DNA of 64,000 nucleotides. It comes from Methylosinus sp. PW1 (GTDB lineage Bacteria > Pseudomonadota > Alphaproteobacteria > Rhizobiales > Beijerinckiaceae). A program made the translations under genes and the position numbers. The DNA is taken from positions 126,501-190,500 of the forward strand of contig NZ_JQNK01000004.1 in NCBI RefSeq assembly GCF_000745215.1. Reading direction: 5' to 3'. Each line of letters starts with the position of its first letter. Position 1 is the stretch's first letter. The notes below the pieces were generated by a model, which worked only from the letters and a program-made list of their open reading frames with translations, was not told where the DNA came from and made no database searches. Shown here piece by piece: positions 44,617-56,200 of the stretch.

Positions 44617-47600
44617 ATGTCGATCGTTCTCGATGGCGTCCAAAAGGCGGAGCTTCCTCTCGCGGCCCGCAATCTCGTCGATCTATTGCGTATCCGCGCC
44701 GCCGAGCAGGCGACGAAGCCGGGCTATGTCTTTCTCGACGATGGCGAGAGAGAGGGCGCGCGCCTCAGCTATGCGGATCTCGATCGAAGAGCGCGGGCGA
44801 TCGCGACGCATTTGACGACGCTGGGACTGACCGGCGCGCGCGCGCTGCTGCTCTATCCGCCGGGCCTGGACTATATCGAGGCCTTTTTCGGCTGCCTTTA
44901 CGCAGGCGTTATCGCTGTCCCCGCCTACCCGCCATCCGGCCGGCATTTGCAAAGGCTGCAATCGATATTCCGCGACGCGCGACCCGCCGCGATCTTGACG
45001 ACGGAGGCGCTGCGCCAACGGTTCGAGAACGAGGCCGGCGAGCAATTGGCGCGAATTCCTTGTCCTTGGACGGCGACCGACGTGATCTCTTCCGAGCAGG
45101 CGGAAGCGTGGCGCGCTCATGCGCCCGAGCCGGACCAGATCGCTTTCCTGCAATATACGTCGGGCTCGACCGGCGATCCCCGCGGCGTGATGGTCACGCA
45201 CGCCAATCTGCTCAGCAACCAAGCGCTCATCAAAGAGAGCTTCGGCCATGACGAGCGCTCAGACCTCGTCGGATGGCTGCCGCTCTATCACGATATGGGA
45301 TTGATCGGGAATATTCTGCAGCCGCTCTATATCGGCGCCACCGCCTATTTGATGTCGCCCATGGCGTTCCTCGAAAAGCCGCTGCGCTGGCTGAAGGCGA
45401 TCTCCATCTATCGGGCGCATACGAGCGGCGGTCCGAATTTCGCCTTCGATCTCTGTGTGCGCAAGATCAAGGAGGAGGAGAAGCGCGACCTCGATTTGAG
45501 TCATTGGCGCATCGCCTTCAGCGGCGCCGAGCCGGTGCGCGCATCGACGCTCGATCGCTTCGCTCGGGGCTTCGCCAGCTCCGGCTTTCGGCGTGACAGC
45601 TTCTATCCCTGTTACGGCCTCGCGGAGGCGACGCTGGTGGTGACGGCCCCGACGCGCGACCGGCCTCTTCCCATCGTCGATGTGGATCGGCAGGCATTGG
45701 AGGCGCGTCGCGTCGCTCCGTCGCAGGGCGCCAAATCCACGGCTGTCGTCGGCTGTGGCCACGGCTGGCCGGGCTATGACGTTCAGATCGTCGATCCCGA
45801 ATCGACGAGCATCTGCGCCCCTGGCGAAATCGGCGAAATATGGGTCGCAGGGCCGGGCGTCGCGCTGGGCTATTGGAACAGGCCGGACGATACGGCGCGC
45901 GTCTTCCAGGCGAAGATCGCCGAAGGCGATGGGCGCGCCTATCTGCGGACGGGCGATCTCGGTTTCCGGGAGCAGGGAGAGATTTTCGTCGCCGGCCGCC
46001 TGAAGGATCTCATCATTGTCGCCGGCCGCAATTTTCATCCGCAGGACATCGAATGCGTGATCGACGAACAGATCGACGGATTGCGGCGCGGCTGCACCGC
46101 GGCCTTCTCCGTGACCATCGACGATCGAGAAGCTCTCATTGTCGTGGCGGAGCCGGATCGCTCATACCTAGGCTCATTGGAAACTAGCGCCGGCGAGGCG
46201 CTGTTTCGGAAAATTCGCGCTTGCGTCGTCAATGAGATCGATGTCGAGCCGACGGATATCGTTCTCGTGCAGCCCGGCTCGGTTCCGAAAACGTCGAGCG
46301 GCAAGCTTCGGCGAGCGGAGTGCCGACAACGCTATCTGTCCGGAGAACTGCGGACCTTGGCGCGCGCGCATTCCGCCGCGCCGTCGCCCGCCGCCGAAAC
46401 AGAGCGAGCGGAGCGGGCCGACGCCTTCCTGCGCGAGGCGCTCTCCTATCTGGCGCCGGCGCAAAAAGCTGCGCTTCTCACACGTTTTCTCATCTCCAGA
46501 GTGGCGCGATCGCTGCGGGCGCCGGAAAGCGATTTCAGCCCCTCGACCTTGCTTTCGCGAAGCGGGCTCTCGTCGCTGCGGGCGATCGAAGTCAAGCATT
46601 CGCTCGATTCCGTGCTCGGGATCGAAACGCCGATTGGCGTTCTGCTCTCGGATGCGAGCTTTGCGGAGACCGCTGAAGCGCTCGCTCGGCTCACCGACGA
46701 CGACGCTCCATCCGCACGCGAGGTCGCTCCGGCGCAGGACCCGCGCGCTCTGTCGCACAGCCAGCACGCGATCTGGACCGTTCATCGGCTCGACGCTGCG
46801 AGCAATGTCTATAATCTGCATCTCGCGCTCGAAATCGATGGGCCGTTGGATTTTGCTCGCTTCCATCGGGCGCTGTCGTCGGTCGTCGAGCGTCATGCTC
46901 AGCTTCGCACCGTCTATCGCTCCGACTCGGACGGCGTCACGCAGCAAGCGCTTCCCCTCGAAGAGTTGACGGATTGGTTGCGCCGCGAGGATGCGACGGA
47001 CTGGACGGCGGCGGAGCTGGAAGGCGCGCTGTCGCAGGAAGCCCGGCGTCCGTTCGATCTCGAAGCGCAAGCTCCGTTTCGGATCGTCCTCCACAGCCGA
47101 GGCGATGGCCGCTCGACCCTCTTATTCGTCGCACATCACATCGCTGTCGATTTGTGGTCATTGCTGCTTCTGGTCTCGCAGCTCGACGGGGCCTATCTCG
47201 CGCCGGAGGCGGGAGACGGCTTTGCGCCGCCCGCGAGCGGGGACTACGCCGAATTCACTCGGCGTGAAGCAAATTATCTCGCTTCCCCTGCCGCGGAGCG
47301 AGATTGGAGCTATTGGAGCGATCAGCTCGCCGGCCCACTGCCCGCGCTCGAACTGCCGACGGATTTTCCGCGCCCCTCCGTTCCCGATTATGCCGGAGGA
47401 TCGGCGCCGCTGCGGCTCGATCGCGAGACGACCCATAGGCTGAAAGAGCTGGCCAAGCGCGAGGGCGTGAGTCTTTTTTCGCTGCTGCTCGCCGTCTATT
47501 TTGCGCTTCTTCAACGCGTGACCGGGCAGTCCGATCTCGTCGTCGGAGCGCCCACGAGCGGCCGGTTGGGCCTGGAGACGATCGGTCTCGTCGGAAATTG

Positions 47601-50600
47601 CGTCAATCCCGTCGCGCTGCGCGTGCGGGCGCCGCCGCAAGACAGCTTCGAAAGCCTGTTGCGCGCGACGCACGCAACGGTGAGGGGCGCGCTCGAGCAT
47701 CAGCAATTCCCATTTCCGCTGATTGTCGAGCGCCTTCAGCCCCAACGCCGTGACAACCAATGGCCGATCTATCAGAGCTGGTTCGTTCTGCAACAGGCGC
47801 AATCGGAGGCGCCGGCGGAATTCGCCGCTCTCGCGCTCGGCGAGGATGGCCCTGCGTTTTCTTTCTGTGAGCGCACAGCGAGATCGTCGAGGCTGCGTGA
47901 GCGCGTGGAGATGTTCGACCTCGCGGTGATGGCGGCCGAGGTCGATGAAGAGCTGCTGCTGTCGTTTCAGTTCAAGACGCAGCTGTTCTCCGCGTCCACC
48001 ATCGAGCGCCTGGCGCGCCGCTACCGATTGCTGCTCGACGGCGTTCTGGACAATCCGCACGCGCCCATCGGCGATCTTCCCATTTTGGAAGAGACGGAAC
48101 GCGGTGAGCTGATATTCGATTGGAACGACACCTCGGCGGAATTTCCGCGCGACTTGTGCGTTCACGAGCTGTTCGAGGCGCAGGCGCAGCGCACGCCGGA
48201 CGCTGTGGCGGCGATCTTCGGCGACGATGCTCTCACCTATGCCGAATTGAACGCGCGGGCCAACCGGCTGGCGCGCCATCTCGTCGGACTCGGCGTCGGG
48301 CCGGAGACGATCGTGGGTCTGTGCGTCGAGCGTTCGCTGGAGATGGTGGTGGGACTGCTCGGCGTTTTGAAAGCGGGCGGCGCCTATCTGCCGCTCGATC
48401 CGGACTATCCATCCGAGCGTCTCGCCTACATGATCGCCGACGCCTCTCCGCGCCTCGTGCTGACGCAGGAGCGTCTGGCGGAGCGTCTTCCGGCGGGGAC
48501 GCCGCTTCTGCAGCTGGACGCGGAACAGGAGCAGCTCGCGGACGAGAACGCCGAAGCGCTCGGCCGCCGCGCCACGCCGCAGAATCTCGCCTATGTCATC
48601 TACACCTCTGGCTCCACAGGAAAGCCCAAGGGCGTCGCCGCGCCGCATCGCGGCGTGGTCAATCGCATCGATTGGATGCAGAAGCGCTATGGCCTGACGG
48701 CAGAGGATACGGTCCTGCAGAAGACGCCGTTCGGCTTCGACGTCTCGGCATGGGAGCTTTTCTGGCCGCTGCAGGCCGGCGCGCGCCTCGCGCTGGCGGC
48801 GCCGGACGATCATCGCGAGCCTGCGCGCTTGGCGGAGCTCATCCAACGCCATAGCGTCACGACGCTGCATTTCGTGCCGTCGATGCTGCGGGCCTTCTCG
48901 AGCGTCGTCGACATGGCGACGCTCGGCTCGCTGCGGCGGGTGATATGCAGCGGCGAGGAGCTTCCCGCTGCGTCGGCGCAGCGCTTTCATGCCGCCACGA
49001 CGGCGGAGCTTCACAATCTCTACGGCCCGACCGAAGCCTCGATCGACGTCAGCGCCTATCGATGCGCGCCGGACGACGATAGCGAGCGCGTGCCGATCGG
49101 CCGGCCGATCTCGAATATTCAGCTCTATATTCTCGATGCGGGTTTCGAGCCGGTTCCGGTCGGCGTCGCCGGAGAATTATGCATCGGCGGCGTCGGCCTC
49201 GCGCGCGGCTATCTCGGGCGCGCCGATCTGACGGCCGAGCGCTTTGTCGCGAATCCTTTTGTCGCGGGGGAGCGGATGTATCGCACCGGCGATCTCGCGC
49301 GCTGGCGAGCGGACGGCAATATCGAGTTTCTCGGGCGGCTCGATCATCAGGTGAAGATCCGCGGCTTTCGCATCGAGCTGGGCGAGATCGAGGCGGCGCT
49401 GCAACGTCTTCCCGATGTGCGCGAGGCGGTTGCGCTCGCATGGACGGATGGCTCGGGCGACAAGCGGCTCGCCGCCTATGTGACGAGTGAGGGCGCGCTG
49501 GACTTTGGCGCGCTGAAGATAGCGCTGCGGCGGGAGCTGCCGGATTATATGGTTCCGCAGCTTTTCGTTCGTCTGGAGGCGCTGCCGCTGACGGCGAGCG
49601 GCAAGCTCGACCGCAAGGCGCTGCCGGACCCCGATCCAGATGCGCAATCGCGCCGGGACTATGTCGCGCCGCGCACGCCGACGGAAGAGACGCTGTGCCG
49701 CGTCTTCGCCGATGTGCTCGGCGTCGAGCGCGTCGGCGTCGACGATAGCTTCTTCGAGCTGGGGGGCGACTCGATTCGCGCCATTCAGCTTGCGAGTCGG
49801 TTGAAGCTGGCCGGATATGAGCTGACGCCGCGTCAGCTGTTCCAATATCCAGCCGCGAGCCTGTTGGCGTCGGAACTGACGCTCCGCGCAGAGGCCTCTC
49901 CGATATCCGATGTCGAGCGCGCGCTCGCCCAATTCGCATCCCCCTTCGCTCTTGCGGAGCTGGAGGCTGATGACATCGACTGCATCATGCGTCGGCACGG
50001 AGATGTCGAGGACCTCTATCCGCTGACGCCGATGCAGGAAGGCATGCTGTTTCACGCCCTGTCCCAGACGGGAACGGGTCTCTACCATATGCAGGAGCGC
50101 TACGAGATAAGAGGGCCGCTCGACATCGAGGCTTTCGCCGCCGCTTGGCGCAGCGTGGTCGATCGTCATGCGAGCTTGCGGACCTCTTTCGAATGGGACC
50201 TGAAAGGCCGCGCTCATCAGGTGGTGCACAGCCACGCCGCTCTGCCGGTCGACATTCTCGACCTTCGACATTTATCCAATGCCGATCAATCGTCATACAT
50301 CGACCAATTGCTGAGCAGCGAGCGCGAACGCGGATTCGATCTCGCGACCGCGCCGCTGATGCGTATCAAACTCATCCGAGTCGACGACGACCGGCACATC
50401 TGCGTGCGCAGCTTCCATCACATCATCATGGACGACTGGTGCACATCGCCGCTGCTGCTCGACGTGCGCAAGCATTATGCGGCCGGTTTGACAGGGCAGG
50501 CCGTCGAGGCCGAACCGGCGGGACAATTCCGGGACTATATCGCCTGGCTGCGAACCAAGGACATGGCGTCGGCGGAAAGCTTCTGGCGCAGCTATCTCGA

Positions 50601-53229
50601 CGGCTTTTCCGAGCCGACGCCGCTCGTGGGCGCCAGAGCGAACGAGGTCCGAGCCGAGGCGGCCGCTTCCGTCGACGACGTCATCGTGACTCTCTCGGCG
50701 GAGGATCGGAAAAAGCTCGAAGCGCTCGCGCGCCAGCACCGCTTGACTGTCAACACCTATGTTCAGGGCGCGCTCGCGCTGCTGCTCGGCCGATACGCCG
50801 ACGTGGATGAGGTCGTGTTCGGCGTGACGGTCGCTGGCCGCCCCATCGATCTTCCGAGCTCAGAGACGGCATTGGGCCTGTTCATCAACGGATTGCCGCT
50901 GCGCGTGCGCATCCGTCCAGATCAGCCGATCATCGATTGGTTGAAAGAGATAATGTCCAGCAATTTGGAAATGCGTCAGCATGAGTTCGTTTCTCAATCG
51001 ATGATCCAGAGCTGGAGCTCCATACCTCGCGCCGACGCGCTCCTGTTCCAACATCTGCTCACTTTCGAGAATGCGCCGATCGACCCCAGCCTGCGCGGAG
51101 AAAAGGAGATACTCGATATCGATCTCCTGCAGCTTCGCGTCCACACGAATTATCCGATCACCTTCGTGGCCATTCCAGGCGAGACGCTCACGCTTCGCCT
51201 CACTTATGACCGCGATCGGTTCGAGGCGTCGACGGTCGAGCGCATGGCTATGCATTTCAAGCGCGTACTCGAAGAATTGATCGCAAAGAGCGACCGCCGG
51301 GTGAGAGACGTGCAGCTTCTGACCCCGGCGGAGCGTCGTCGAACCACAATAGAATGGAACGAGACGGATCACGACTATGGCGAGCCGCTCGATCTCGTGC
51401 GACGTTTCGAGGCGCAGGCCGCGCTGCGTCCGGACAGCATCGCCGCCGGCTGTGAGGGCGAGACGCTGACCTATCGCGCGCTCGACGAACGCGCGAACCA
51501 TATCGCGAGCGCATTGGTCGAGACGGGCGTCGGCCGGGACGATCTCGTCGCCCTTTGGGAGACGCGCGGGCTGAACTTTTTGGCGACTATGCTCGGCGTC
51601 TTCAAGGCCGGCGCAGGCTATCTGCCGATCGATCCGGCCTATCCAGATGGGCGTATTTTGCAAGTGCTGAAGGAGGCCGACGTCGAATGGCTTTTGGCCG
51701 GAACCGATCATCGGGCGCGAGCGAGCGCGCTCCGCGCGGATCTCGCTGACGCAGAACGGCCGCGTCTGATCGAGCCGATGACGACATGCGCAGCTGCGAC
51801 GATGAAATCACCGCGCCGCAACGAGCCGCGCAATCTCGCCTTCGTGATCTTCACCTCTGGCTCCACCGGCAAGCCGAAAGGCGTAATGGTCGAGCACAGA
51901 GGCATGTTCAACAATCTGATCACGAAAGAACGCGTTCTAGATCTGACCGCGGATGACGTCATCGCGCAGACGGCGTCACAATGCTTCGACATTTCCGTTT
52001 GGCAGTTCCTCACGGCGATCGCCATCGGCGCGCGGGTCGAGATTTTCCCCGATGATATATCGCGCGATCCGCAACGGCTGCTCGAAGAGGTCGACCGTCG
52101 AAAGGTGACAATACTCGAAGCCGTGCCGTCGATGATCAAGGCGCTGCTCGATGTGGCGGAAGACGACGAAAGACTGGTTCGGCTCCGGTGGCTGCTGCCG
52201 TGTGGGGAGGCCTTCACGCCGGAATTATGTCGGCGCTTCATGGCGCGCTTACCGAATATTCGCCTTTTGAACGCCTATGGACCGGCGGAATGCTCGGACG
52301 ACGTATCCTATTATCCTATCGAGTCGTCGCCCGAAGGAGACGATCTCAGCGTTCCGATCGGCCGGCCTGTCGACAACACGCAGCTCTACATTCTGAATCG
52401 GCGCCTCGATTTGGCGCCGGTGGGCGTCGCCGGCGAAATCTGCGTCGCCGGCGTTCAGGTGGGCCGGGGCTATCTCCATCGTCCGGACTTGACCGCGCAA
52501 TCCTTCGTTCCCGACCCGTTCGGGCCACCCGGCTCGGTCCTCTATCGAACCGGCGACTTGGGACGCTACCGATCGGATGGCGTCATCGAATTCCTGGGCC
52601 GCGTGGATCATCAGGTCAAAATTCGCGGACATCGGATCGAGCCGGGGGAGATCGAAGCCTGTCTCGTCACCCATCCGCGCATCGAAGAGGCTTGCGTCGT
52701 CGCTCGCCGGCTGTCCAAGAATTTGTATGGGCTGATCGCCTATGTCGTCGCGCCGCAGCTCGATGCGAGCTCTCTTCGAGAGCATGTGTTGCAGACGCTG
52801 CCGGAATTCATGGTTCCGAGCGCCTTCATTTGCATGGGGTCTCTGCCGCTCACCTCCAATGGCAAGGTCGACCGCGAGAAATTGCCGGACGTCGACGCCT
52901 CCGCCCATGTCTCGCGCGTCTATGTCGCGCCACGCAACGCGACCGAAGAGATTTTGTGCGAAATCTGGTCGGAGGTGCTCGATGCGCCGCGCGTCGGCGT
53001 CGAGGACAATTTCTTCGAGCTCGGCGGACATTCTCTGCTCGCGATTCAATTGCGTTCGCGCATTCGCGCCGCCTTCGGCGTCGAAATGCCTCTGCCCGCG
53101 GTGTTCGACGCCGCGACTGTGGCGAAGCTCGCCGAGCGCGTCGAAGATTTGATCCTCGCCGACATTGAAGAATTGAGCGACGCCGAGGCGTCTCGCCGTG
53201 CGCGAGAGACGGTGGAGGCTGGCGCCTGA
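44617..53229 (+). CDS. NRPS 1: FAAL-ACP-C-A(Ser)-PCP-C-A-PCP
   Basis: 2870 residues. FAAL domain about 15-590 (LQYTSGSTGDPRGV from 179; YDMGLIGN and KTSSGK motifs). ACP with Ser653 in GLSSLR. First C about 708-1150, HHIAVDLWS at 840. First A about 1165-1665, TSGSTG near 1330, specificity residues DVWHISLID, the serine code. PCP Ser1719 (LGGDS). Second C about 1785-2240 with HHIIMDDW at 1934. Second A about 2250-2735, residues read DIWELCADD, with acidic residues that suggest a basic side chain such as diaminobutyrate. PCP Ser2806. FAAL loads a fatty acid as AMP ester onto the ACP, so the product is an N-acyl lipopeptide. No epimerase or thioesterase. AAAGGAAG precedes ATG 44617. Confidence 0.93.
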   Translation: MSIVLDGVQKAELPLAARNLVDLLRIRAAEQATKPGYVFLDDGEREGARLSYADLDRRARAIATHLTTLGLTGARALLLYPPGLDYIEAFFGCLYAGVIAVPAYPPSGRHLQRLQSIFRDARPAAILTTEALRQRFENEAGEQLARIPCPWTATDVISSEQAEAWRAHAPEPDQIAFLQYTSGSTGDPRGVMVTHANLLSNQALIKESFGHDERSDLVGWLPLYHDMGLIGNILQPLYIGATAYLMSPMAFLEKPLRWLKAISIYRAHTSGGPNFAFDLCVRKIKEEEKRDLDLSHWRIAFSGAEPVRASTLDRFARGFASSGFRRDSFYPCYGLAEATLVVTAPTRDRPLPIVDVDRQALEARRVAPSQGAKSTAVVGCGHGWPGYDVQIVDPESTSICAPGEIGEIWVAGPGVALGYWNRPDDTARVFQAKIAEGDGRAYLRTGDLGFREQGEIFVAGRLKDLIIVAGRNFHPQDIECVIDEQIDGLRRGCTAAFSVTIDDREALIVVAEPDRSYLGSLETSAGEALFRKIRACVVNEIDVEPTDIVLVQPGSVPKTSSGKLRRAECRQRYLSGELRTLARAHSAAPSPAAETERAERADAFLREALSYLAPAQKAALLTRFLISRVARSLRAPESDFSPSTLLSRSGLSSLRAIEVKHSLDSVLGIETPIGVLLSDASFAETAEALARLTDDDAPSAREVAPAQDPRALSHSQHAIWTVHRLDAASNVYNLHLALEIDGPLDFARFHRALSSVVERHAQLRTVYRSDSDGVTQQALPLEELTDWLRREDATDWTAAELEGALSQEARRPFDLEAQAPFRIVLHSRGDGRSTLLFVAHHIAVDLWSLLLLVSQLDGAYLAPEAGDGFAPPASGDYAEFTRREANYLASPAAERDWSYWSDQLAGPLPALELPTDFPRPSVPDYAGGSAPLRLDRETTHRLKELAKREGVSLFSLLLAVYFALLQRVTGQSDLVVGAPTSGRLGLETIGLVGNCVNPVALRVRAPPQDSFESLLRATHATVRGALEHQQFPFPLIVERLQPQRRDNQWPIYQSWFVLQQAQSEAPAEFAALALGEDGPAFSFCERTARSSRLRERVEMFDLAVMAAEVDEELLLSFQFKTQLFSASTIERLARRYRLLLDGVLDNPHAPIGDLPILEETERGELIFDWNDTSAEFPRDLCVHELFEAQAQRTPDAVAAIFGDDALTYAELNARANRLARHLVGLGVGPETIVGLCVERSLEMVVGLLGVLKAGGAYLPLDPDYPSERLAYMIADASPRLVLTQERLAERLPAGTPLLQLDAEQEQLADENAEALGRRATPQNLAYVIYTSGSTGKPKGVAAPHRGVVNRIDWMQKRYGLTAEDTVLQKTPFGFDVSAWELFWPLQAGARLALAAPDDHREPARLAELIQRHSVTTLHFVPSMLRAFSSVVDMATLGSLRRVICSGEELPAASAQRFHAATTAELHNLYGPTEASIDVSAYRCAPDDDSERVPIGRPISNIQLYILDAGFEPVPVGVAGELCIGGVGLARGYLGRADLTAERFVANPFVAGERMYRTGDLARWRADGNIEFLGRLDHQVKIRGFRIELGEIEAALQRLPDVREAVALAWTDGSGDKRLAAYVTSEGALDFGALKIALRRELPDYMVPQLFVRLEALPLTASGKLDRKALPDPDPDAQSRRDYVAPRTPTEETLCRVFADVLGVERVGVDDSFFELGGDSIRAIQLASRLKLAGYELTPRQLFQYPAASLLASELTLRAEASPISDVERALAQFASPFALAELEADDIDCIMRRHGDVEDLYPLTPMQEGMLFHALSQTGTGLYHMQERYEIRGPLDIEAFAAAWRSVVDRHASLRTSFEWDLKGRAHQVVHSHAALPVDILDLRHLSNADQSSYIDQLLSSERERGFDLATAPLMRIKLIRVDDDRHICVRSFHHIIMDDWCTSPLLLDVRKHYAAGLTGQAVEAEPAGQFRDYIAWLRTKDMASAESFWRSYLDGFSEPTPLVGARANEVRAEAAASVDDVIVTLSAEDRKKLEALARQHRLTVNTYVQGALALLLGRYADVDEVVFGVTVAGRPIDLPSSETALGLFINGLPLRVRIRPDQPIIDWLKEIMSSNLEMRQHEFVSQSMIQSWSSIPRADALLFQHLLTFENAPIDPSLRGEKEILDIDLLQLRVHTNYPITFVAIPGETLTLRLTYDRDRFEASTVERMAMHFKRVLEELIAKSDRRVRDVQLLTPAERRRTTIEWNETDHDYGEPLDLVRRFEAQAALRPDSIAAGCEGETLTYRALDERANHIASALVETGVGRDDLVALWETRGLNFLATMLGVFKAGAGYLPIDPAYPDGRILQVLKEADVEWLLAGTDHRARASALRADLADAERPRLIEPMTTCAAATMKSPRRNEPRNLAFVIFTSGSTGKPKGVMVEHRGMFNNLITKERVLDLTADDVIAQTASQCFDISVWQFLTAIAIGARVEIFPDDISRDPQRLLEEVDRRKVTILEAVPSMIKALLDVAEDDERLVRLRWLLPCGEAFTPELCRRFMARLPNIRLLNAYGPAECSDDVSYYPIESSPEGDDLSVPIGRPVDNTQLYILNRRLDLAPVGVAGEICVAGVQVGRGYLHRPDLTAQSFVPDPFGPPGSVLYRTGDLGRYRSDGVIEFLGRVDHQVKIRGHRIEPGEIEACLVTHPRIEEACVVARRLSKNLYGLIAYVVAPQLDASSLREHVLQTLPEFMVPSAFICMGSLPLTSNGKVDREKLPDVDASAHVSRVYVAPRNATEEILCEIWSEVLDAPRVGVEDNFFELGGHSLLAIQLRSRIRAAFGVEMPLPAVFDAATVAKLAERVEDLILADIEELSDAEASRRARETVEAGA
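48097..49187 (+). repeat. Near-identical adenylation-domain repeat, copy A (NRPS 1)
   Basis: Aligns without gaps to 62910-64000 at a constant offset of 14813 bases. About 15 differences in 1091 bases are seen by eye, and none in the first 350. Differences cluster at 48445-48540 and 48590-48615. The match runs to the window edge, so the true repeat may be longer. Confidence 0.9.
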
Positions 53230-53276
53230 GGGCGCGATTCCGCCTTCAGGAAAGAGTCATCCGGAGTGGACACCTC

Positions 53277-56200
53277 ATGGACATGATCGAGAGTCGACGA
53301 GAGCTGCAGGATAAGAAAGCACGCCTTTCTCCGGGCAAGCGCGAGCTTCTCGAGCTTCGCTTGCGGGGGCGCGCTTCGCTGCAAATGACTCAGAACGATA
53401 TCGTTCCTCGGCCGCCTGGCGACAATCCATTGTCGTATGGCCAGGAACGCATCTGGTTTCAATGCCAAATGTCGCCCAATCCAGCTATGTTCAACATCGC
53501 GCTGCTGGCGCGCATCGGTGGGGCGCTCGACGCGGGCGCGTTGCAATCGAGTCTCGAGGAAATTATTCGCCGTCACGAAGTGTTGCGCTCTGGTTTCGCG
53601 AGCGACTGCGGCGTTCCGCGGCTTTTCTATTCATCCGATGCGGATTTTTCCTATGATCGGATCGATCTGCGCAGCCTCGATGAAGAGGCGCAAAATAGTG
53701 AGGTTCGGACGCTGTCACACGCCGAGGCGCGCAAGCCTTTCGACCTGGATGCGCCGCCGCTGATGCGGGCGACATTGCTCATCTTGGGGGACGAACGGCA
53801 TGTTCTGCTGCTGACGATCCATCACATCATTTGGGACGGCTGGTCCAGCGGACTGCTGATCCAGGAAATTGCGCAGCTCTACGAAGCAGCGATGAAGGGC
53901 GCGCCGAATCCGCTGCCGCCGCTGTCCGTGCAATATGGCGACTTCGCCTATTGGCATCGTCGCCTGATGGCGAGCGAGGCGGGCGGAAAGCAGCTCGACT
54001 ATTGGGCGAACAGGCTCGCCGGACTTCCCGATCTGTTGGCGCTGCCGACCGACCGGCCGCGCGCGTCCAAACAAGCCAACCGCGGCTCACGCTATTCATG
54101 GACTCTGTCGCAAGAGGCGCTCGCGGGACTGACGGAGCTCGCCCGAAAGACGAACACCACGCTGTTCGTCGTCTTGGCAGCCGCCTTCAAGACCTTGCTC
54201 TATCATTACAGCGGCCAGACAGATATCGCGGTCGGCACCACCATCGCCTATCGAACGCATCCAGAACTGGAACGCCTGGTCGGATTTTTTGCGAACGCTC
54301 TGGTTCTGCGCACGACGCTCGCCGACAATCCGAGCTTCGAGACATTGCTCGCGCGTGTGCATGAGGCCGCCGTCGGCGCTCAATCGAACCAGGATGCGCC
54401 ATTCGAGACGCTCGTCGAAAAATTGGCGACGAAGCGGGGCCTCAGTCACAACCCTCTGTTCCAAGTCGCGTTCGTTCATCACAATCTTCCGATCGAGCGG
54501 CTGACGCTCTCAAATCTCACTATCGATGTCGAGGAAGTGAGCACGGAGTCGGCGATTTTCGATCTCGTTCTGCATGTCTTCAACGAAGCGCCGGGTCTGC
54601 GGCTGCGTTTCGAATATGATGTGGGCTTGTTCGACGAAGCGACCATCGCCGCAATGGCGGGGCATTTTACGGCTCTTGTCCAAAACATGCTGGAGGCCCC
54701 GGGGCTGCGCATCGCCGCGCTGAGTCTTTCGAATTCTGCGGAACGGTCGCAGATCATCGCCATGTCGGAAGGCGCATCCCTCCAAACAGTCACGCCGGAG
54801 CTGATTCATCACTGGCTCGGCAGAAATGCCCGCGCAGATCACCTCGCCGTGTCGGCGTGCGGCGCGGCGTTGACGTATGGCGAATTATCCGCCTGCTCCA
54901 ATCGGATCGCGCACTGGCTACAGCGCTTGGGCGTCGGTCCCGACGTGCCTGTGGGCGTGCTTCTCGAGCCCTCCGTCCAGCTGGTGGCGGCGATCGTCGG
55001 CGTGTCGAAGGCGGGAGGCGCATTCGTGCCGCTCGATCCGGCCTATCCGCCCGCACGGATCGACTACATTCTGTCCGATGCAAAGGCGGGCGTGCTGCTG
55101 ACGACGCAGGAGCTGGCGTCGAAGCTCGGCGACATTTCGACCGCTATTGCAATTTTGGATCAGAAGGTCCTCGACGCTATGCCGGACGTTCCCGTCGTCT
55201 CGAGCGTCGCGCCCGAGAACATCGCCTATATCATCTACACATCTGGCTCTACCGGCCGTGCGAAAGGCGTGATGGCGACGCATCGCAACGCGGTGGCCTC
55301 GACGCGCGCGCGCGCGGAGCATTACGCCGAGCCTGTCGCCGGCTTCCTGCTGTTGTCGTCCATTTCCTTCGACAGCTCATTGGCGGGGCTGTTCTGGACC
55401 TTGTTCCAAGGCGGGCGGCTGCACATCCCGTCTGAGACGATGCGCCGCGACCCGGGCGCGTTGATGCGTCTCGTCGAGCGAGAGTCGATCTCGCATCTCT
55501 TGTGTCTGCCGTCATTCTATTCCGCGTTGCTGCAGGTGACGACATCGGAAAGCGGCGCATCGCTGCGGTGCTGCATCGTCGCTGGCGAGGCCTGCAAGCG
55601 CGACGTCGCGGACCATCATTTTGCGAAGCTGCCGCACGCCGCTCTCTTCAATGAATATGGACCGACCGAATGCGCGGTTTGGAGCACGGTCCATGAATTC
55701 GCCGAGGATGAGAACCGGTCCGAGCCCGTGAGCATTGGGAGGCCCATTCCCGGCGCTCGGACTTATGTCGTCGGGCCGGACGGCGAGCTGTCGGCGGCGG
55801 GCCTTATCGGCGAGCTATATATCGGCGGTCCGGGCGTGACGCGAGGGTATCTCGGGCGGCCTGAATTGACCGCGGAGAAGTTCGTTCCCGATCCCTTCAG
55901 CGGCGGTGGCGAGCGACTCTACAGGACCGGGGACCGCGTAAAGCGCCGCCGAGATGGCGGGCTGGAGTTTCTCGGCCGTTTCGACGAGCAGATCAAGCTG
56001 CGCGGCTATCGCGTCGACCCTCGAGAGATCGAGGACGTCTTGTCGTCGCATCCCTCGGTTTCGGATGCTGCAGTGGTCGTGCACGCAGAGAAGGAGGGGA
56101 GCGCCAGGCTGATCGCCTATGTCGTCGCCGAAAGCGATTCGGGTGAGATCGAATCCGCGCTACGGCGGCATGTCGCTCAGAATTTGCCGGCTTTCATGGC

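Noticed and set aside
47158..49014. Minus-strand open frame of 618 codons opposite NRPS 1, repeated at 62676-63827
   Set aside because: Shadow of the NRPS A domains. Its repetition simply mirrors the DNA repeat.
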